64,000 nucleotides of DNA from Streptomyces sp. CHD11 (GTDB lineage: Bacteria; Actinomycetota; Actinomycetes; Streptomycetales; Streptomycetaceae), in NCBI RefSeq assembly GCF_018638295.1, contig NZ_JABTTS010000008.1:1-64000 (forward strand). Direction: 5' to 3'. Position 1 is the first letter of the stretch. Every line of letters begins with the position of its first letter. Made by a program: the position numbers and the translations under genes. The notes below the pieces were generated by a model. That model was not told where the DNA came from and ran no database searches. It saw nothing but the letters and a program-made list of their open reading frames with translations. Of this stretch, positions 8,892-17,798 are shown in pieces.

Positions 8892-10210
8892 CCACGCCGC
8901 CCGCGCCGACCACCCGTTCCCGCGACCTGACCGTGACGGAGGTCCGCCTCACGCCGATCCTGGTCGCCGACCCGCCGCTGCTGAACACGCAGGGCGTCCA
9001 CCAGCCCTACACACCCCGCCTGATCGTCGAGGTGGTGACCGCCGACGGAACCACCGGACTGGGCGAGACCTACGGCGACGCCAAGTACCTGGAACTGGCC
9101 GAGCCCCTCGCCGGCCGGCTGGTCGGCCGCCGGGCCGACGACCTGAACCGGCTGTTCACCGAGGCCGACGACGTGGCCGTGGACGCCTCCCGGGTCTCCG
9201 GCCAGGTCGACGTGGGCGGACTGCGCGGCGTGCAGACCGCCGACAAACTGCGCCTGTCCGTGCTCTCCGCCCTCGAGGTCGCCTGCCTCGACGCCGTCGG
9301 CAAGAGCCTCGGACTGCCCGTGCACACACTGCTCGGCGGCAAGGTGCGCGACCGCGTCGACTTCAGCGCGTATCTCTTCTACAAGTGGGCCGACCACCCC
9401 GACGGCGTCACGGCGGAGAAGGACGACTGGGGCGCCGCCGTCGACCCGGCCGGTGTCGTCGAACAGGCCCGCCGGTTCACGGAGCGGTACGGATTCACCT
9501 CCTTCAAGCTCAAGGGCGGTGTCTTCGCGCCGGACGAGGAGATCGCGGCCGTCCGCGCCCTCGCCGCCGCGTTCCCCGGACACCCCCTGCGGCTCGACCC
9601 CAACGGCGCCTGGTCGGTGGAGACCTCCCTGAAGGTGGCCGCCGAACTCGGGGACGTCCTCGAGTATCTGGAGGACCCGACCCTCGGCACCCCCGGCATG
9701 GCCGAGGTCGCCGCCCGTACCGGCGTGCCGCTCGCCACCAACATGTGCGTGACGACGTTCGCCGAGATCAAGGAGGCGTTCACCCGCGACGCCGTGCAGG
9801 TGGTCCTCTCCGACCACCACTACTGGGGCGGACTGCGCAACACCCAGCAGCTCGCCGCCATCTGCCGCACCTTCGGCGTCGGCGTCTCCATGCACTCCAA
9901 CACCCACCTGGGGATCAGCCTCGCCGCGATGACCCAGGTGGCGGCCACCGTGCCCAACCTGCACCACGCCTGCGACTCCCACTACCCCTGGCAGTCGGAG
10001 GACGTCCTCACCGAGCGGCTCACCTTCGAGGACGGCGCCGTGCGGGTCTCCGACGCTCCCGGTCTGGGCGTGGAGCTCGACCGCGACCGGCTGGCGTTCC
10101 TGCACCGGCGGTGGCTCGACGACGACGGATCGCTGCGGGACCGCGACGACGCGGCGGCCATGCGGATCGCCGACCCCGACTGGGTCACGCCCTCGGTGCC
10201 CCGCTGGTGA
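8888..10210 (+). CDS. gudD: glucarate dehydratase (enolase superfamily)
   Basis: A 440-residue mandelate-racemase/muconate-lactonizing-type enzyme. It shows the KxK base motif (FKLKGG), the first metal ligand in LDPNGAWS, a second acid in YLEDP and the C-terminal barrel with SMHSNTHLGIS, which supplies the catalytic His region. This fits D-glucarate dehydratase, which makes 5-keto-4-deoxyglucarate, the substrate of the upstream kdgD product. The GTG start overlaps the kdgD stop (GTGA), implying translational coupling. The galactarate or idarate specificity of individual homologues cannot be read from sequence alone. Confidence 0.9.
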   Translation: MTTPPAPTTRSRDLTVTEVRLTPILVADPPLLNTQGVHQPYTPRLIVEVVTADGTTGLGETYGDAKYLELAEPLAGRLVGRRADDLNRLFTEADDVAVDASRVSGQVDVGGLRGVQTADKLRLSVLSALEVACLDAVGKSLGLPVHTLLGGKVRDRVDFSAYLFYKWADHPDGVTAEKDDWGAAVDPAGVVEQARRFTERYGFTSFKLKGGVFAPDEEIAAVRALAAAFPGHPLRLDPNGAWSVETSLKVAAELGDVLEYLEDPTLGTPGMAEVAARTGVPLATNMCVTTFAEIKEAFTRDAVQVVLSDHHYWGGLRNTQQLAAICRTFGVGVSMHSNTHLGISLAAMTQVAATVPNLHHACDSHYPWQSEDVLTERLTFEDGAVRVSDAPGLGVELDRDRLAFLHRRWLDDDGSLRDRDDAAAMRIADPDWVTPSVPRW

Positions 10211-10308
10211 CACCCCTCCCTGGGGACGACATGGAGTGACGGCCGTCACACTGTCGGCGGTGTGGTGCACACTGGCCTGATCCGCACCATGTCAGGGAGC
10301 GCACCGTG

Positions 10309-11487
10309 ATGGCCGCCACCGGGAAGGCACGCACCGAGGGACCGGACCACCGCCCGGCCCCGCTCGACCCCCTCGCCCCCCTGCGCGCACCGGGCGACCC
10401 GCCCTGGGACGTGTACCTCACCGGCACGGTGTTCCTCGACATCGTCTTCACCGGGCTGGACTCCGCCCCGGTCCGCGGGACCGAGTCCTGGGCACGCGGG
10501 ATGGGGTCCAGCCCCGGCGGTGTCGCCAACATGGCCACCGCCCTGGCCCGGCTCGGCCTGCGCACCTCCCTCGCGGCGGCCTTCGGCGACGACCACTACG
10601 GCGAGTACTGCTGGGACACGCTGGAGCAGGGCGAGGGCATCGACCTCTCGCTGTCCCGCACGGTGCCCGGCTGGCACTCGCCGGTCACCGTCTCCATGGC
10701 GTACGAGGGCGAGCGCACCATGGTCTCCCACGGCCACGAACCGCCGCCCGAGGAGCCGCCGGCCCACCCGTCGGCCACCACCACCCTCAAACGACGCCCT
10801 CCGGGCGCGGACCTGCCTCCGTGCCCGCCCCGTGCGCGTGCCGCCGTCGCCTCCCTCACACCCGGTCACGGTGCGCCCTGGATCGCGCAGGCCGCGCGGA
10901 AGGGGGCGAGGGTCTTCGGCGACGTCGGCTGGGACGACAGCGGGCGGTGGGATCTGGCCCGGCTGACCGACCTGCGGTACTGCGAGGCGTTCCTGCCGAA
11001 CGCGGCGGAGGCGATGCGGTACACCCGCACGGACTGCCCGCGCGCCGCCGCGCACGCGCTGACCGAGCAGGTGCCGGTGGTGGTGGTCACCCTGGGCGCG
11101 GAGGGCGCGTACGCGGTGGACCGGCGTACGGGGGAGACGGCGTCGGTGCCGGCGATCGAGGTGGAGGCGATGGATCCGACGGGGGCGGGTGACGTCTTCG
11201 TCGCCGGGTTCGTCATGGGCAGCCTGGCGGGGTGGCCGCTGGCCGACCGGCTCGCCTTCGCGGGGCTGACGGCGGCGCTGTCCGTGCAGGAGTTCGGGGG
11301 GTCGCTGTCGGCGCCGGGGTGGACGGAGATCGGGGCGTGGTGGGACCGGGTCCAGTCCGCCGAGGGGCAGGACCCCTCGGCGCTGCGGCGGTACGAGTTC
11401 CTGGCGGGGCTGGTCTCGGGGGAGCTGGGGCGGCCGTGGCCGCTGCGGCGGGCGGTGCCCACGATCGGCTTCCGCCGGTCACCCTGA
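10309..11487 (+). CDS. PfkB family carbohydrate kinase
   Basis: About 392 residues of ribokinase fold. The N-terminal sugar-binding motif is SSPGGVANMATALARLG and the C-terminal anion-hole and catalytic-base motif is MDPTGAGDVFVAGF, where the Asp of GAGD should be the base. Residues about 145-170 form a Pro/Arg-rich insertion of low similarity to typical members, but the frame is continuous. ATG 10309 follows the ribosome binding sequence CAGGGAG, and a GTG lies three bases earlier. The sugar substrate is unknown. The gene lies 98 bp downstream of gudD on the same strand, so it may belong to the same sugar-use region. Confidence 0.85.
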   Translation: MAATGKARTEGPDHRPAPLDPLAPLRAPGDPPWDVYLTGTVFLDIVFTGLDSAPVRGTESWARGMGSSPGGVANMATALARLGLRTSLAAAFGDDHYGEYCWDTLEQGEGIDLSLSRTVPGWHSPVTVSMAYEGERTMVSHGHEPPPEEPPAHPSATTTLKRRPPGADLPPCPPRARAAVASLTPGHGAPWIAQAARKGARVFGDVGWDDSGRWDLARLTDLRYCEAFLPNAAEAMRYTRTDCPRAAAHALTEQVPVVVVTLGAEGAYAVDRRTGETASVPAIEVEAMDPTGAGDVFVAGFVMGSLAGWPLADRLAFAGLTAALSVQEFGGSLSAPGWTEIGAWWDRVQSAEGQDPSALRRYEFLAGLVSGELGRPWPLRRAVPTIGFRRSP

Positions 11488-11735
11488 ACCGGGGCCCGGG
11501 GAGGGGATCCGCCCCGGTCCCCCGCGAGGAGGCTTCCGCCCCCTGGACCCCGGCCTGCGCCCACCCCGTGCCCACCCCTCACCCGACTCGGTGGCTGGAG
11601 GGCGGGCCACGGGGGTGATGGCTCGGAGGCTGGAGAGCGGGCAACGGGGTGGCGGCTCAGTGGGCCGGAAAGGGGGATCGCGGTGTCCGTGCGTGCCGTG
11701 CTGACCTGGCTCGGTCGGCGGGGGAGACGAGGCGG
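11488..11735. other. intergenic stretch, no gene recognised
   Basis: About 250 bp of GC-rich sequence between the pfkB-type kinase and the hairpin ahead of phoH; with the phoH leader the gene-free stretch is 359 bp. It includes a CACCCGACTCGG segment at about 11580 that recurs near 49400 after glyS. No credible coding sequence or strong promoter was seen. Confidence 0.5.
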
Positions 11736-11762
11736 GGTGAAAAGCCCTTCGGGCTTGTCACC
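11736..11762. terminator. stem-loop between the kinase gene and phoH
   Basis: GGTGA-A-AAGCCC and GGGCTT-G-TCACC pair around a TTC loop, with one internal mismatch. It lies 249 bp after the kinase stop and 84 bp before phoH. It may end upstream transcription or form part of the phoH leader. There is no U-run. Confidence 0.5.
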
Positions 11763-11846
11763 CCTCCGTCGTACCCTGGAACCGTGAGGCCGCCCACAGT
11801 TGCGCGGCCGTGACGAGGAGGATCCGCAGGCCTTCAGAGCCGGCCC

Positions 11847-12917
11847 ATGACTCAGACACCGACAGATCGCACCCCCGCGCAGGGACAGGCGAAAGTGCAG
11901 TTCACCGTCCCCGCCCAGCACCCCATGGTCACCGTGCTGGGGTCCGGGGACTCCCTCCTGCGCGTGATCGAGAAGGCCTTCCCGGGGGCCGACATACACG
12001 TCCGGGGCAATGAGATCAGCGCGGCCGGCGACGCGGCGGAGATCGCCCTCATTTCGCGCGTGTTCGACGAGATGATGCTGGTGCTCCGCACCGGGCAGCC
12101 GATGACGGAGGACGCAGTGGAACGCTCGATCGCCATGCTCAGGTCGAGCGGGGACGGGGAGAACCAAGGCCAGGAGACCCCGGCCCAGGTCCTCACGCAG
12201 AACATCCTGTCCTCGCGCGGCCGCACGATCCGTCCCAAGACGCTCAACCAGAAGCGCTACGTGGACGCGATCGACAAGCACACCGTCGTCTTCGGCATCG
12301 GCCCCGCGGGCACCGGCAAGACGTACCTGGCCATGGCCAAGGCGGTGCAGGCCCTGCAGTCCAAGCAGGTCAACCGCATCATCCTGACCCGGCCGGCCGT
12401 CGAGGCGGGCGAGCGGCTCGGATTCCTCCCGGGCACGCTCTACGAGAAGATCGACCCGTACCTGCGCCCGCTCTACGACGCCCTGCACGACATGCTCGAC
12501 CCCGACTCGATTCCCCGCCTGATGGCGGCGGGCACGATCGAGGTCGCGCCGCTGGCCTACATGCGCGGCCGTACGCTCAACGACGCCTTCATCATTCTCG
12601 ACGAGGCCCAGAACACCAGCCCCGAACAGATGAAGATGTTCCTCACCCGCCTCGGCTTCGACTCGAAGATCGTGATCACGGGTGACGTGACGCAGGTGGA
12701 CCTGCCGAGCGGGACCAAGTCCGGGCTGCGGCAGGTGCAGGACATCCTGGAGGGCCTCGACGACGTCCACTTCTCCCGGCTGTCGTCAAGTGACGTCGTC
12801 CGGCACAAGCTGGTGGGCCGTATCGTCGACGCGTACGAGCAGTACGACAGCACGCACGGCACCGAGAACGGCACGCACAAGGGCGGCCGGGGCCGGTCCG
12901 GGCCCAAGGGGAAGTAG
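11847..12917 (+). CDS. phoH: PhoH family ATPase
   Basis: A 356-residue cytoplasmic P-loop ATPase related to the N-terminal half of superfamily 1 helicases. Walker A is GPAGTGKT near residue 153 and Walker B is [10 protein letters not shown] near residue 250, followed by [11 protein letters not shown]. Like many actinobacterial PhoH proteins it begins with a roughly 100-residue domain before the ATPase core. Its role is thought to be in RNA metabolism with the adjacent YbeY. The conserved phoH-ybeY-corC-era order supports the call. GAGGAGG at 11815-11821 is too far upstream to serve this ATG well, so initiation may be weak or leader-dependent. Confidence 0.93.
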   Translation: MTQTPTDRTPAQGQAKVQFTVPAQHPMVTVLGSGDSLLRVIEKAFPGADIHVRGNEISAAGDAAEIALISRVFDEMMLVLRTGQPMTEDAVERSIAMLRSSGDGENQGQETPAQVLTQNILSSRGRTIRPKTLNQKRYVDAIDKHTVVFGIGPAGTGKTYLAMAKAVQALQSKQVNRIILTRPAVEAGERLGFLPGTLYEKIDPYLRPLYDALHDMLDPDSIPRLMAAGTIEVAPLAYMRGRTLNDAFIILDEAQNTSPEQMKMFLTRLGFDSKIVITGDVTQVDLPSGTKSGLRQVQDILEGLDDVHFSRLSSSDVVRHKLVGRIVDAYEQYDSTHGTENGTHKGGRGRSGPKGK

Positions 12918-12929
12918 ACCGAGCACCAG

Positions 12930-13427
12930 ATGTCGATCGACGTCAACAACGAGTCCGGAACCGAGGTCGACGAGCAGGCGATCCTCGACATCGCCCGCTA
13001 CGCGCTCGCGCGGATGCGCATCCACCCGCTCTCCGAGCTCTCGGTGATCGTGGTGGACGCCGGCGCCATGGAGCAGTTGCACATCCAGTGGATGGACCTG
13101 CCCGGGCCGACGGACGTCATGTCGTTCCCGATGGACGAGCTGCGGCCCCCGTCCAAGGACGACGACGAGCCCCCGCAGGGACTGCTCGGCGACATCGTGC
13201 TCTGCCCCGAGGTCGCCGCCCGGCAGGGCGAGGACGCGCCGACTCAGCACACCATGGACGAGGAGCTCCAGCTGCTCACCGTCCACGGTGTGCTGCACCT
13301 GCTGGGTTACGACCACGAGGAGCCGGACGAGAAGGCCGAGATGTTCGGTCTGCAGGCGGCCATCGTGGACGGCTGGCGTGCGGAGAAGGGCCTGACCGGC
13401 CCGTCCCCGGCCCCGACCGTCTCATGA
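12930..13427 (+). CDS. ybeY: endoribonuclease YbeY (16S rRNA maturation)
   Basis: A 165-residue zinc-dependent endoribonuclease involved in 16S rRNA 3'-end processing and ribosome quality control. The metal-binding signature [11 protein letters not shown] is intact near residues 114-124, preceded by the conserved TDVMSFPMD segment. It starts 12 bp after phoH and its stop overlaps the next start (ATGA), so the three genes form a tight operon. Length and motifs are normal for the family. Confidence 0.95.
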   Translation: MSIDVNNESGTEVDEQAILDIARYALARMRIHPLSELSVIVVDAGAMEQLHIQWMDLPGPTDVMSFPMDELRPPSKDDDEPPQGLLGDIVLCPEVAARQGEDAPTQHTMDEELQLLTVHGVLHLLGYDHEEPDEKAEMFGLQAAIVDGWRAEKGLTGPSPAPTVS

Positions 13428-14740
13428 GTCCGGCACTCGTGCTCGGCGCGATCGCCCTGGTCGTCGTCGCCTGGCTGGCCGCCTCCGCGGAGGCGGGCAT
13501 CGCGCGCGTCTCCAGTTTCCGCGCCGAGGAGGCCGTCCGCTCCGGCCGCCGGGGCAGCGCCAGGCTCGCGCAGATCGCCGCCGACCCCACCCGCTACCTC
13601 AACGTGGCGCTGCTGGTCCGCATCACCTGCGAGATGGCCGCCGCCTCCCTGATCACCTACGGCTGTCTGCGGGAGTTCGACGGCACGGCCGAGGCGCTGC
13701 TGATCGCCATCGCGATCATGGTCCTCGTCTCGTTCGTCGCCGTCGGGGTCTCCCCGCGCACCATCGGCCGCCAGCATCCGCTGAACACGGCCACGGCCGC
13801 CGCGTACGTCCTGGTCCCGCTCGCGCGGATCATGGGCCCGATCCCGTCGCTGCTCATCCTCATCGGCAACGCGCTCACCCCCGGCAAGGGTTTCCGGCGC
13901 GGCCCCTTCGCCTCCGAGGCGGAGCTGCGCGCGATGGTCGACCTCGCGGAGAAGGAGTCGCTGATCGAGGACGAGGAGCGCCGCATGGTGCACTCGGTCT
14001 TCGAACTCGGCGACACCCTGGTGCGCGAGGTCATGGTGCCGCGCACCGATCTGGTGGTGATCGAGCGGTACAAGACCATCCGCCAGGGCCTCACCCTCGC
14101 CCTGCGCTCCGGCTTCTCCCGGATACCGGTGACCGGCGAGAACGAGGACGACATCGTCGGGATCGTCTACCTCAAGGATCTGGCCCGCAAGACCCACATC
14201 AGCCGGAACGCCGAGAATGAACTGGTGTCCACGGCGATGCGTCCGGCCTTCTTCGTGCCCGACACCAAGAACGCGGGTGATCTGCTGCGCGAGATGCAGA
14301 AGGAGCGCCGGCACGTCGCTGTCGCCGTCGACGAGTACGGCGGCACCGCGGGCATCGTCACCATCGAGGACATCCTCGAGGAGATCGTCGGCGAGATCAC
14401 CGACGAGTACGACCGTGAGATTCCGCCGGTCGAGAAGCTGGGCGAGGACCGCTACCGGGTCACCGCCCGCCTCGACATCACCGATCTGGGTGAGCTGTAC
14501 GGGCTGGAGGAGTACGACGACGAGGACGTGGAGACCGTCGGCGGCCTGCTCGCCAAGCACCTGGGCCGGGTGCCGATCGCGGGCGCCTCGTCCGTGGTGG
14601 CACTCCCCGACGACCGTGAGCTCCGGCTGACGGCGGAGGCGTCGGCCGGCCGCCGCAACAAGGTGGTCACGGTGCTGGTGGAACCGGTTGATCCGGAACC
14701 CCCGTCCCGCGACGGCGAGGAGGAGGCCGGACCGGAGTGA
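13424..14740 (+). CDS. CorC/HlyC-type CBS-pair membrane protein
   Basis: About 438 residues. An N-terminal CNNM-like (DUF21) membrane region with about four hydrophobic segments is followed by two CBS domains (the segments starting [14 protein letters not shown] and [18 protein letters not shown]) and a C-terminal CorC_HlyC transporter-associated domain. Such proteins are linked to magnesium/cobalt efflux or homeostasis; the older name hemolysin is misleading. ATG 13424 overlaps the ybeY stop, which fixes the start and removes the longer open frame upstream. Its own stop overlaps the next GTG start. The exact ion is not known. Confidence 0.9.
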   Translation: MSPALVLGAIALVVVAWLAASAEAGIARVSSFRAEEAVRSGRRGSARLAQIAADPTRYLNVALLVRITCEMAAASLITYGCLREFDGTAEALLIAIAIMVLVSFVAVGVSPRTIGRQHPLNTATAAAYVLVPLARIMGPIPSLLILIGNALTPGKGFRRGPFASEAELRAMVDLAEKESLIEDEERRMVHSVFELGDTLVREVMVPRTDLVVIERYKTIRQGLTLALRSGFSRIPVTGENEDDIVGIVYLKDLARKTHISRNAENELVSTAMRPAFFVPDTKNAGDLLREMQKERRHVAVAVDEYGGTAGIVTIEDILEEIVGEITDEYDREIPPVEKLGEDRYRVTARLDITDLGELYGLEEYDDEDVETVGGLLAKHLGRVPIAGASSVVALPDDRELRLTAEASAGRRNKVVTVLVEPVDPEPPSRDGEEEAGPE

Positions 14741-15096
14741 CTCCGCAGCAGCTGCGCGCCCTGTGCCTTTCCTTCAACGCGGCGGAGGAGGACTTCCCCT
14801 TCAACCCGGAGACCTCGGTCTTCAGGGTACGGGGCAAGCTGTTCGCCCTGACCGACCTCGGCGCGGACCCCCTCAAGGTCAACCTCAAGTGCGCCCCGGA
14901 GGACGCGATCCGCCTCCGCGCCGAACACCCGGACCTGATCGTCCCGGGCTGGCACATGAACAAACGCCACTGGAACACGGTGACGGTCGACGGCACCCTC
15001 CCCGGCCGCCTGGTCAGGGAACTGGTCGAGGACTCGTACGACCTGGTCGTGGCGGGCCTCCCGCGCGCCGAGCGCCTCCGCCTCGACCGCCCCTGA
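14737..15096 (+). CDS. MmcQ/YjbR family DNA-binding-fold protein
   Basis: A 119-residue protein of the MmcQ/YjbR family (CyaY-like fold). The typical FPFNPETSVFRVRGKLFAL segment lies in the first half, followed by NLKCAPEDAIRLR and PGWHMNKRHWNTV. Members are single-domain cytoplasmic proteins sometimes described as DNA-binding, with no established biochemical function. The gene is coupled to the CBS protein by a GTGA overlap and lies in the ybeY-era neighbourhood. Confidence 0.85.
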   Translation: MTPQQLRALCLSFNAAEEDFPFNPETSVFRVRGKLFALTDLGADPLKVNLKCAPEDAIRLRAEHPDLIVPGWHMNKRHWNTVTVDGTLPGRLVRELVEDSYDLVVAGLPRAERLRLDRP

Positions 15097-15127
15097 GACC
15101 GCAGGCGGGCCCCCTTATCCTCGGATC

Positions 15128-15487
15128 ATGACCGACACCGACACCACCGCCCTCGACCCCGAGGACCGCAAGATCGTCACCCTGGCCCGTTCCGTGCGGG
15201 CCCGCAACGGTGTGCCCGAGGGGGCCGCCGTGCGCGACGAGACCGGGCGGACGTACGCCGCCGGGACCGTGGCCCTGGACTCCCTGAAGCTGAGCGCCCT
15301 CCGGACGGCGGTGGCGATGGCGGTGGCGTCCGGCGCGACGTCGCTGGAGGCGGCGGCCGTGGTGACGGAGAGCGCGTCGGCGCCGGCCGAGGACCGCGCG
15401 GCCGTACGGGACCTTGGCGGTCCCGGCACGCCGGTGCTGGTGGCGGGCCCGGACGGGACGGTACGGGAGACGCTCACCGCGGGCTGA
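15128..15487 (+). CDS. degenerate cytidine-deaminase-like protein
   Basis: A 119-residue protein resembling the cytidine deaminase fold: LSALRTAVAMAVASG aligns with the helix that normally carries the Cys/His-Ala-Glu zinc motif. Here the ligand and catalytic Glu positions read Ser-Ala-Leu, and the downstream PCxxC pair is absent. It is therefore unlikely to be an active zinc deaminase. The position is telling: in Gram-positives a true cdd gene commonly sits between ybeY and era. It may be a retained non-catalytic paralogue with a structural or binding role. Function is unknown. Confidence 0.65.
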   Translation: MTDTDTTALDPEDRKIVTLARSVRARNGVPEGAAVRDETGRTYAAGTVALDSLKLSALRTAVAMAVASGATSLEAAAVVTESASAPAEDRAAVRDLGGPGTPVLVAGPDGTVRETLTAG

Positions 15488-15509
15488 CCCACTGGCCCCC
15501 ATCATCCTG

Positions 15510-15522
15510 TTACCGCCGGTAA
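15510..15522. promoter_or_regulatory. 13-bp palindrome, candidate operator
   Basis: TTACCGCCGGTAA is a perfect inverted repeat centred on 15516. It lies in the 206-bp gap upstream of the secreted-protein gene at 15694, about 170 bp before its start, in a locally AT-richer context. The regulator is unknown. Confidence 0.4.
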
Positions 15523-15693
15523 ATAGGCCAGATTTCAACCTTGTCGCACACTGCCTCCCGCGCATCAATGGAATCGCCGGTTCCGACGAGACGTCGTCGG
15601 CCGGCGCGATGCAGCGGGTCCGGACCCCATCTGCCGATCAGTTCCCCCGACGGAGTTCCCCCCGGAACTCTCCCCACACGGAAAGGGAATCCC

Positions 15694-16173
15694 ATGAGAG
15701 GCAAGCGATTCGGCACGGGTCTGTCCCTGGCCGCAGGCGCTCTCGCGGTCTGCGGACTGGCCTTCGCCCCCGCCGCGGCGGCCGTCGCCCCCGGGTCGGC
15801 GACCGTCAGCGCCGACTGCGGGACCTGGGGCGGCGGCGACGCCACCCTGACGGCGACACAGAGCGGCACGTCCGCGACCATCACCATCAACACCACCGCG
15901 GTCACGGCGCCCCTCGCGATCAGCCGGGACTCACTCGTCTCGGAGCTGAAGATGGTGAAGGGCGACGGCGGCACCACCGTCTTCAAGGGCACCAGGAACC
16001 CGGCCATGGCGACCGGCGACGCCCTCGAGGTCGGCCCCCTCACCGGCACGGTCGCCCCGGGCGACAGCCTGGAGGCCTACGGCGGCACCCTGAAGGTGAC
16101 GGCCTTCGGCTTCATCACCATCACCTGCACGGCAACGGCCCCGCAGGCCCCGGGCCCGTTCGTCTTCGACTGA
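15694..16173 (+). CDS. small secreted protein, unknown function
   Basis: A 159-residue precursor with a Sec signal peptide (MRGKRF, hydrophobic core, cleavage probably after APAAAA near residue 28). The mature part is about 130 residues, Thr/Gly/Ala-rich and probably beta-sheet, with Cys at SADCGTWG and near the C-terminus (TITCTA) that could form one disulfide. ATG 15694 was chosen because GAAAGGGA lies just upstream and the signal peptide begins there. No family was recognised. It ends before a strong terminator hairpin, so it is probably a single-gene unit. Confidence 0.7.
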   Translation: MRGKRFGTGLSLAAGALAVCGLAFAPAAAAVAPGSATVSADCGTWGGGDATLTATQSGTSATITINTTAVTAPLAISRDSLVSELKMVKGDGGTTVFKGTRNPAMATGDALEVGPLTGTVAPGDSLEAYGGTLKVTAFGFITITCTATAPQAPGPFVFD

Positions 16174-16205
16174 TCCTTACCCACCCGTGGCGAGGCCACG
16201 TGCGA

Positions 16206-16241
16206 GGGGTTCCCGGAGGGCCACCACCCTCCGGGAACCCC
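16206..16241 (+). terminator. 15-bp stem terminator after the secreted protein
   Basis: Positions 16206-16220 (GGGGTTCCCGGAGGG) pair perfectly with 16227-16241 around a six-base loop. It begins 33 bp after the stop codon. The rest of the roughly 300-bp gap to the glycosidase start (16242-16481) contains no recognised gene or clear promoter. Confidence 0.8.
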
Positions 16242-16481
16242 GCGAGCACTCCCGTATACGCACCGGTAAGGAGCACGAACGGGGTCGAGTTCGCCGGTCC
16301 CATGTCCTGGACCGCCACGCACGGACCGGAGGCGATGGGGGTGAGCCGACCGGAGGCGTTCCGCCTCGGCTGCTGGGGGGTTCAGCGGTCGCAACGCCGC
16401 CAGGACGTGGCGGGTACCGGTAAGTGCCTTCCGGCGCGGGGGCATTGACTCCGACCGCCGTCGGTGCGGATGATCCGGGCC

Positions 16482-17798
16482 ATGGTGACGACGAACCCGA
16501 TGCCCCGTTTCCCGGACGGCTTCCTGTGGGGTGTGTCGACCTCGGCGCACCAGATCGAGGGGGCGGCGGACGAGCGCGGGCCGTCCGTGTGGGACGTGTT
16601 CTCCGCGGAGCCGGGGCGGGTACGGGACGGTGCCACGGCGGACGTCGCCTGCGACCACGTCCACCGTCACACCGAGGACGTGGCGTTGCTGGCCGGCCTG
16701 GGCGTGGACGCGTACCGCTTCTCCGTGTCCTGGCCGAGGATGCTGGCGAAGGGCGGCGCCGACTTCTACGACCGGCTGGTCGACGACCTGTGCGCGGCGG
16801 GCGTACGGCCGGTGGTGACGCTGTTCCACTGGGATCTGCCGGCCGGGCTCGACTGGCTGGAGCGGGACACGGCCGAGCGGTTCGCGGAACACGTGGCGGA
16901 GGCCGCCGGGCGGCTGGGTGACCGGGTGACGAAGTGGATCACGCTCAACGAGCCCGCCGAACACACCCTGCTGGGACATGCGCTGGGGGTGCACGCGCCC
17001 GGCCGCAACCTGCTCTTCGACGCGCTTCCGGTGGCCCATCACCAACTGCTCGCCCACGGACTCGCGGTACGGGTGCTGCGGGCGGCGGGAGCGGACGGCA
17101 TCGGGATCGCGAACTCGCACGCGCCGACCTGGCCGGCCTCCGGGGACGAGGCGGACCTGGCGGCGGCCGCCTTCCACGACACCCTGCTGAACCGGATGTT
17201 CGCCGACCCGCTGCTCCTGGGGCGTTATCCGGAGGGCATCGGCGAGCTGATGCCGGGCGATGTGGAGGCCGACCTCGACGTCATCGCGGAGCCGCTGGAC
17301 TGGTACGGGATCAACTACTACGCGCCGACGCGTGTGGGGGCGCCGCAGGGCACGGAGACCGACTTCGGCGGGGTCCGGATGCCGGCCGAACTCCCCTTCT
17401 CCGTGCGGGAGATCGAGGGCCACCCGGTGACGGACTTCGGCTGGCCGGTGGTCCCAGGGGCGTTGACGGAGGTCCTCACCACCTTCCGTACCCGCTACGG
17501 CGACCGCCTCCCCCCGGTGATCGTCACCGAGAACGGCTGCGCGTACGGGGGACTGGACGACCGGGACCGTATCTCCTACCTCGACGGTCACATCCGCGCT
17601 CTGCACCGGGCGGTGGAGGCGGGCGTGGACGTACGCGGCTACTTCGTCTGGTCCCTGATGGACAACTTCGAGTGGGCGGAGGGGTACGCCCGCCGCTTCG
17701 GGCTGGTGCACGTCGACTTCGACACGCTGGAGCGGACCCCGAAGGCGTCGTACGGCTGGTTCAGGGACCTGCTGCGCGAGCAGCGGCGGCGCGGCTGA
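16482..17798 (+). CDS. family 1 beta-glycosidase
   Basis: A 438-residue GH1 TIM-barrel enzyme. The acid/base Glu157 is in TLNEP and the nucleophile Glu350 in VTENG, with the N-terminal FLWGVSTSAHQIEG and C-terminal SLMDNFEWAEGY motifs all present. It should hydrolyse beta-glucosides or related oligosaccharides in the cytoplasm, since there is no signal peptide. ATG 16482 is the start nearest the conserved N-terminus; GTG 16464 and ATG 16470 are possible. Its stop codon abuts the convergent era stop (TGATCA), leaving no terminator space. Confidence 0.93.
   Translation: MVTTNPMPRFPDGFLWGVSTSAHQIEGAADERGPSVWDVFSAEPGRVRDGATADVACDHVHRHTEDVALLAGLGVDAYRFSVSWPRMLAKGGADFYDRLVDDLCAAGVRPVVTLFHWDLPAGLDWLERDTAERFAEHVAEAAGRLGDRVTKWITLNEPAEHTLLGHALGVHAPGRNLLFDALPVAHHQLLAHGLAVRVLRAAGADGIGIANSHAPTWPASGDEADLAAAAFHDTLLNRMFADPLLLGRYPEGIGELMPGDVEADLDVIAEPLDWYGINYYAPTRVGAPQGTETDFGGVRMPAELPFSVREIEGHPVTDFGWPVVPGALTEVLTTFRTRYGDRLPPVIVTENGCAYGGLDDRDRISYLDGHIRALHRAVEAGVDVRGYFVWSLMDNFEWAEGYARRFGLVHVDFDTLERTPKASYGWFRDLLREQRRRG

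Noticed and set aside
10736..10830. Frameshift in the PfkB kinase around the Pro/Arg-rich stretch
   Set aside because: Homologous sequence resumes in the same frame and no alternative frame restores better similarity, so a variable insertion is the simpler reading.
11577..11600. CACCCGACTCGG segment shared with about 49400
   Set aside because: Only about 12 bases are identical and both lie in GC-rich intergenic DNA; too short to call a repeat family.
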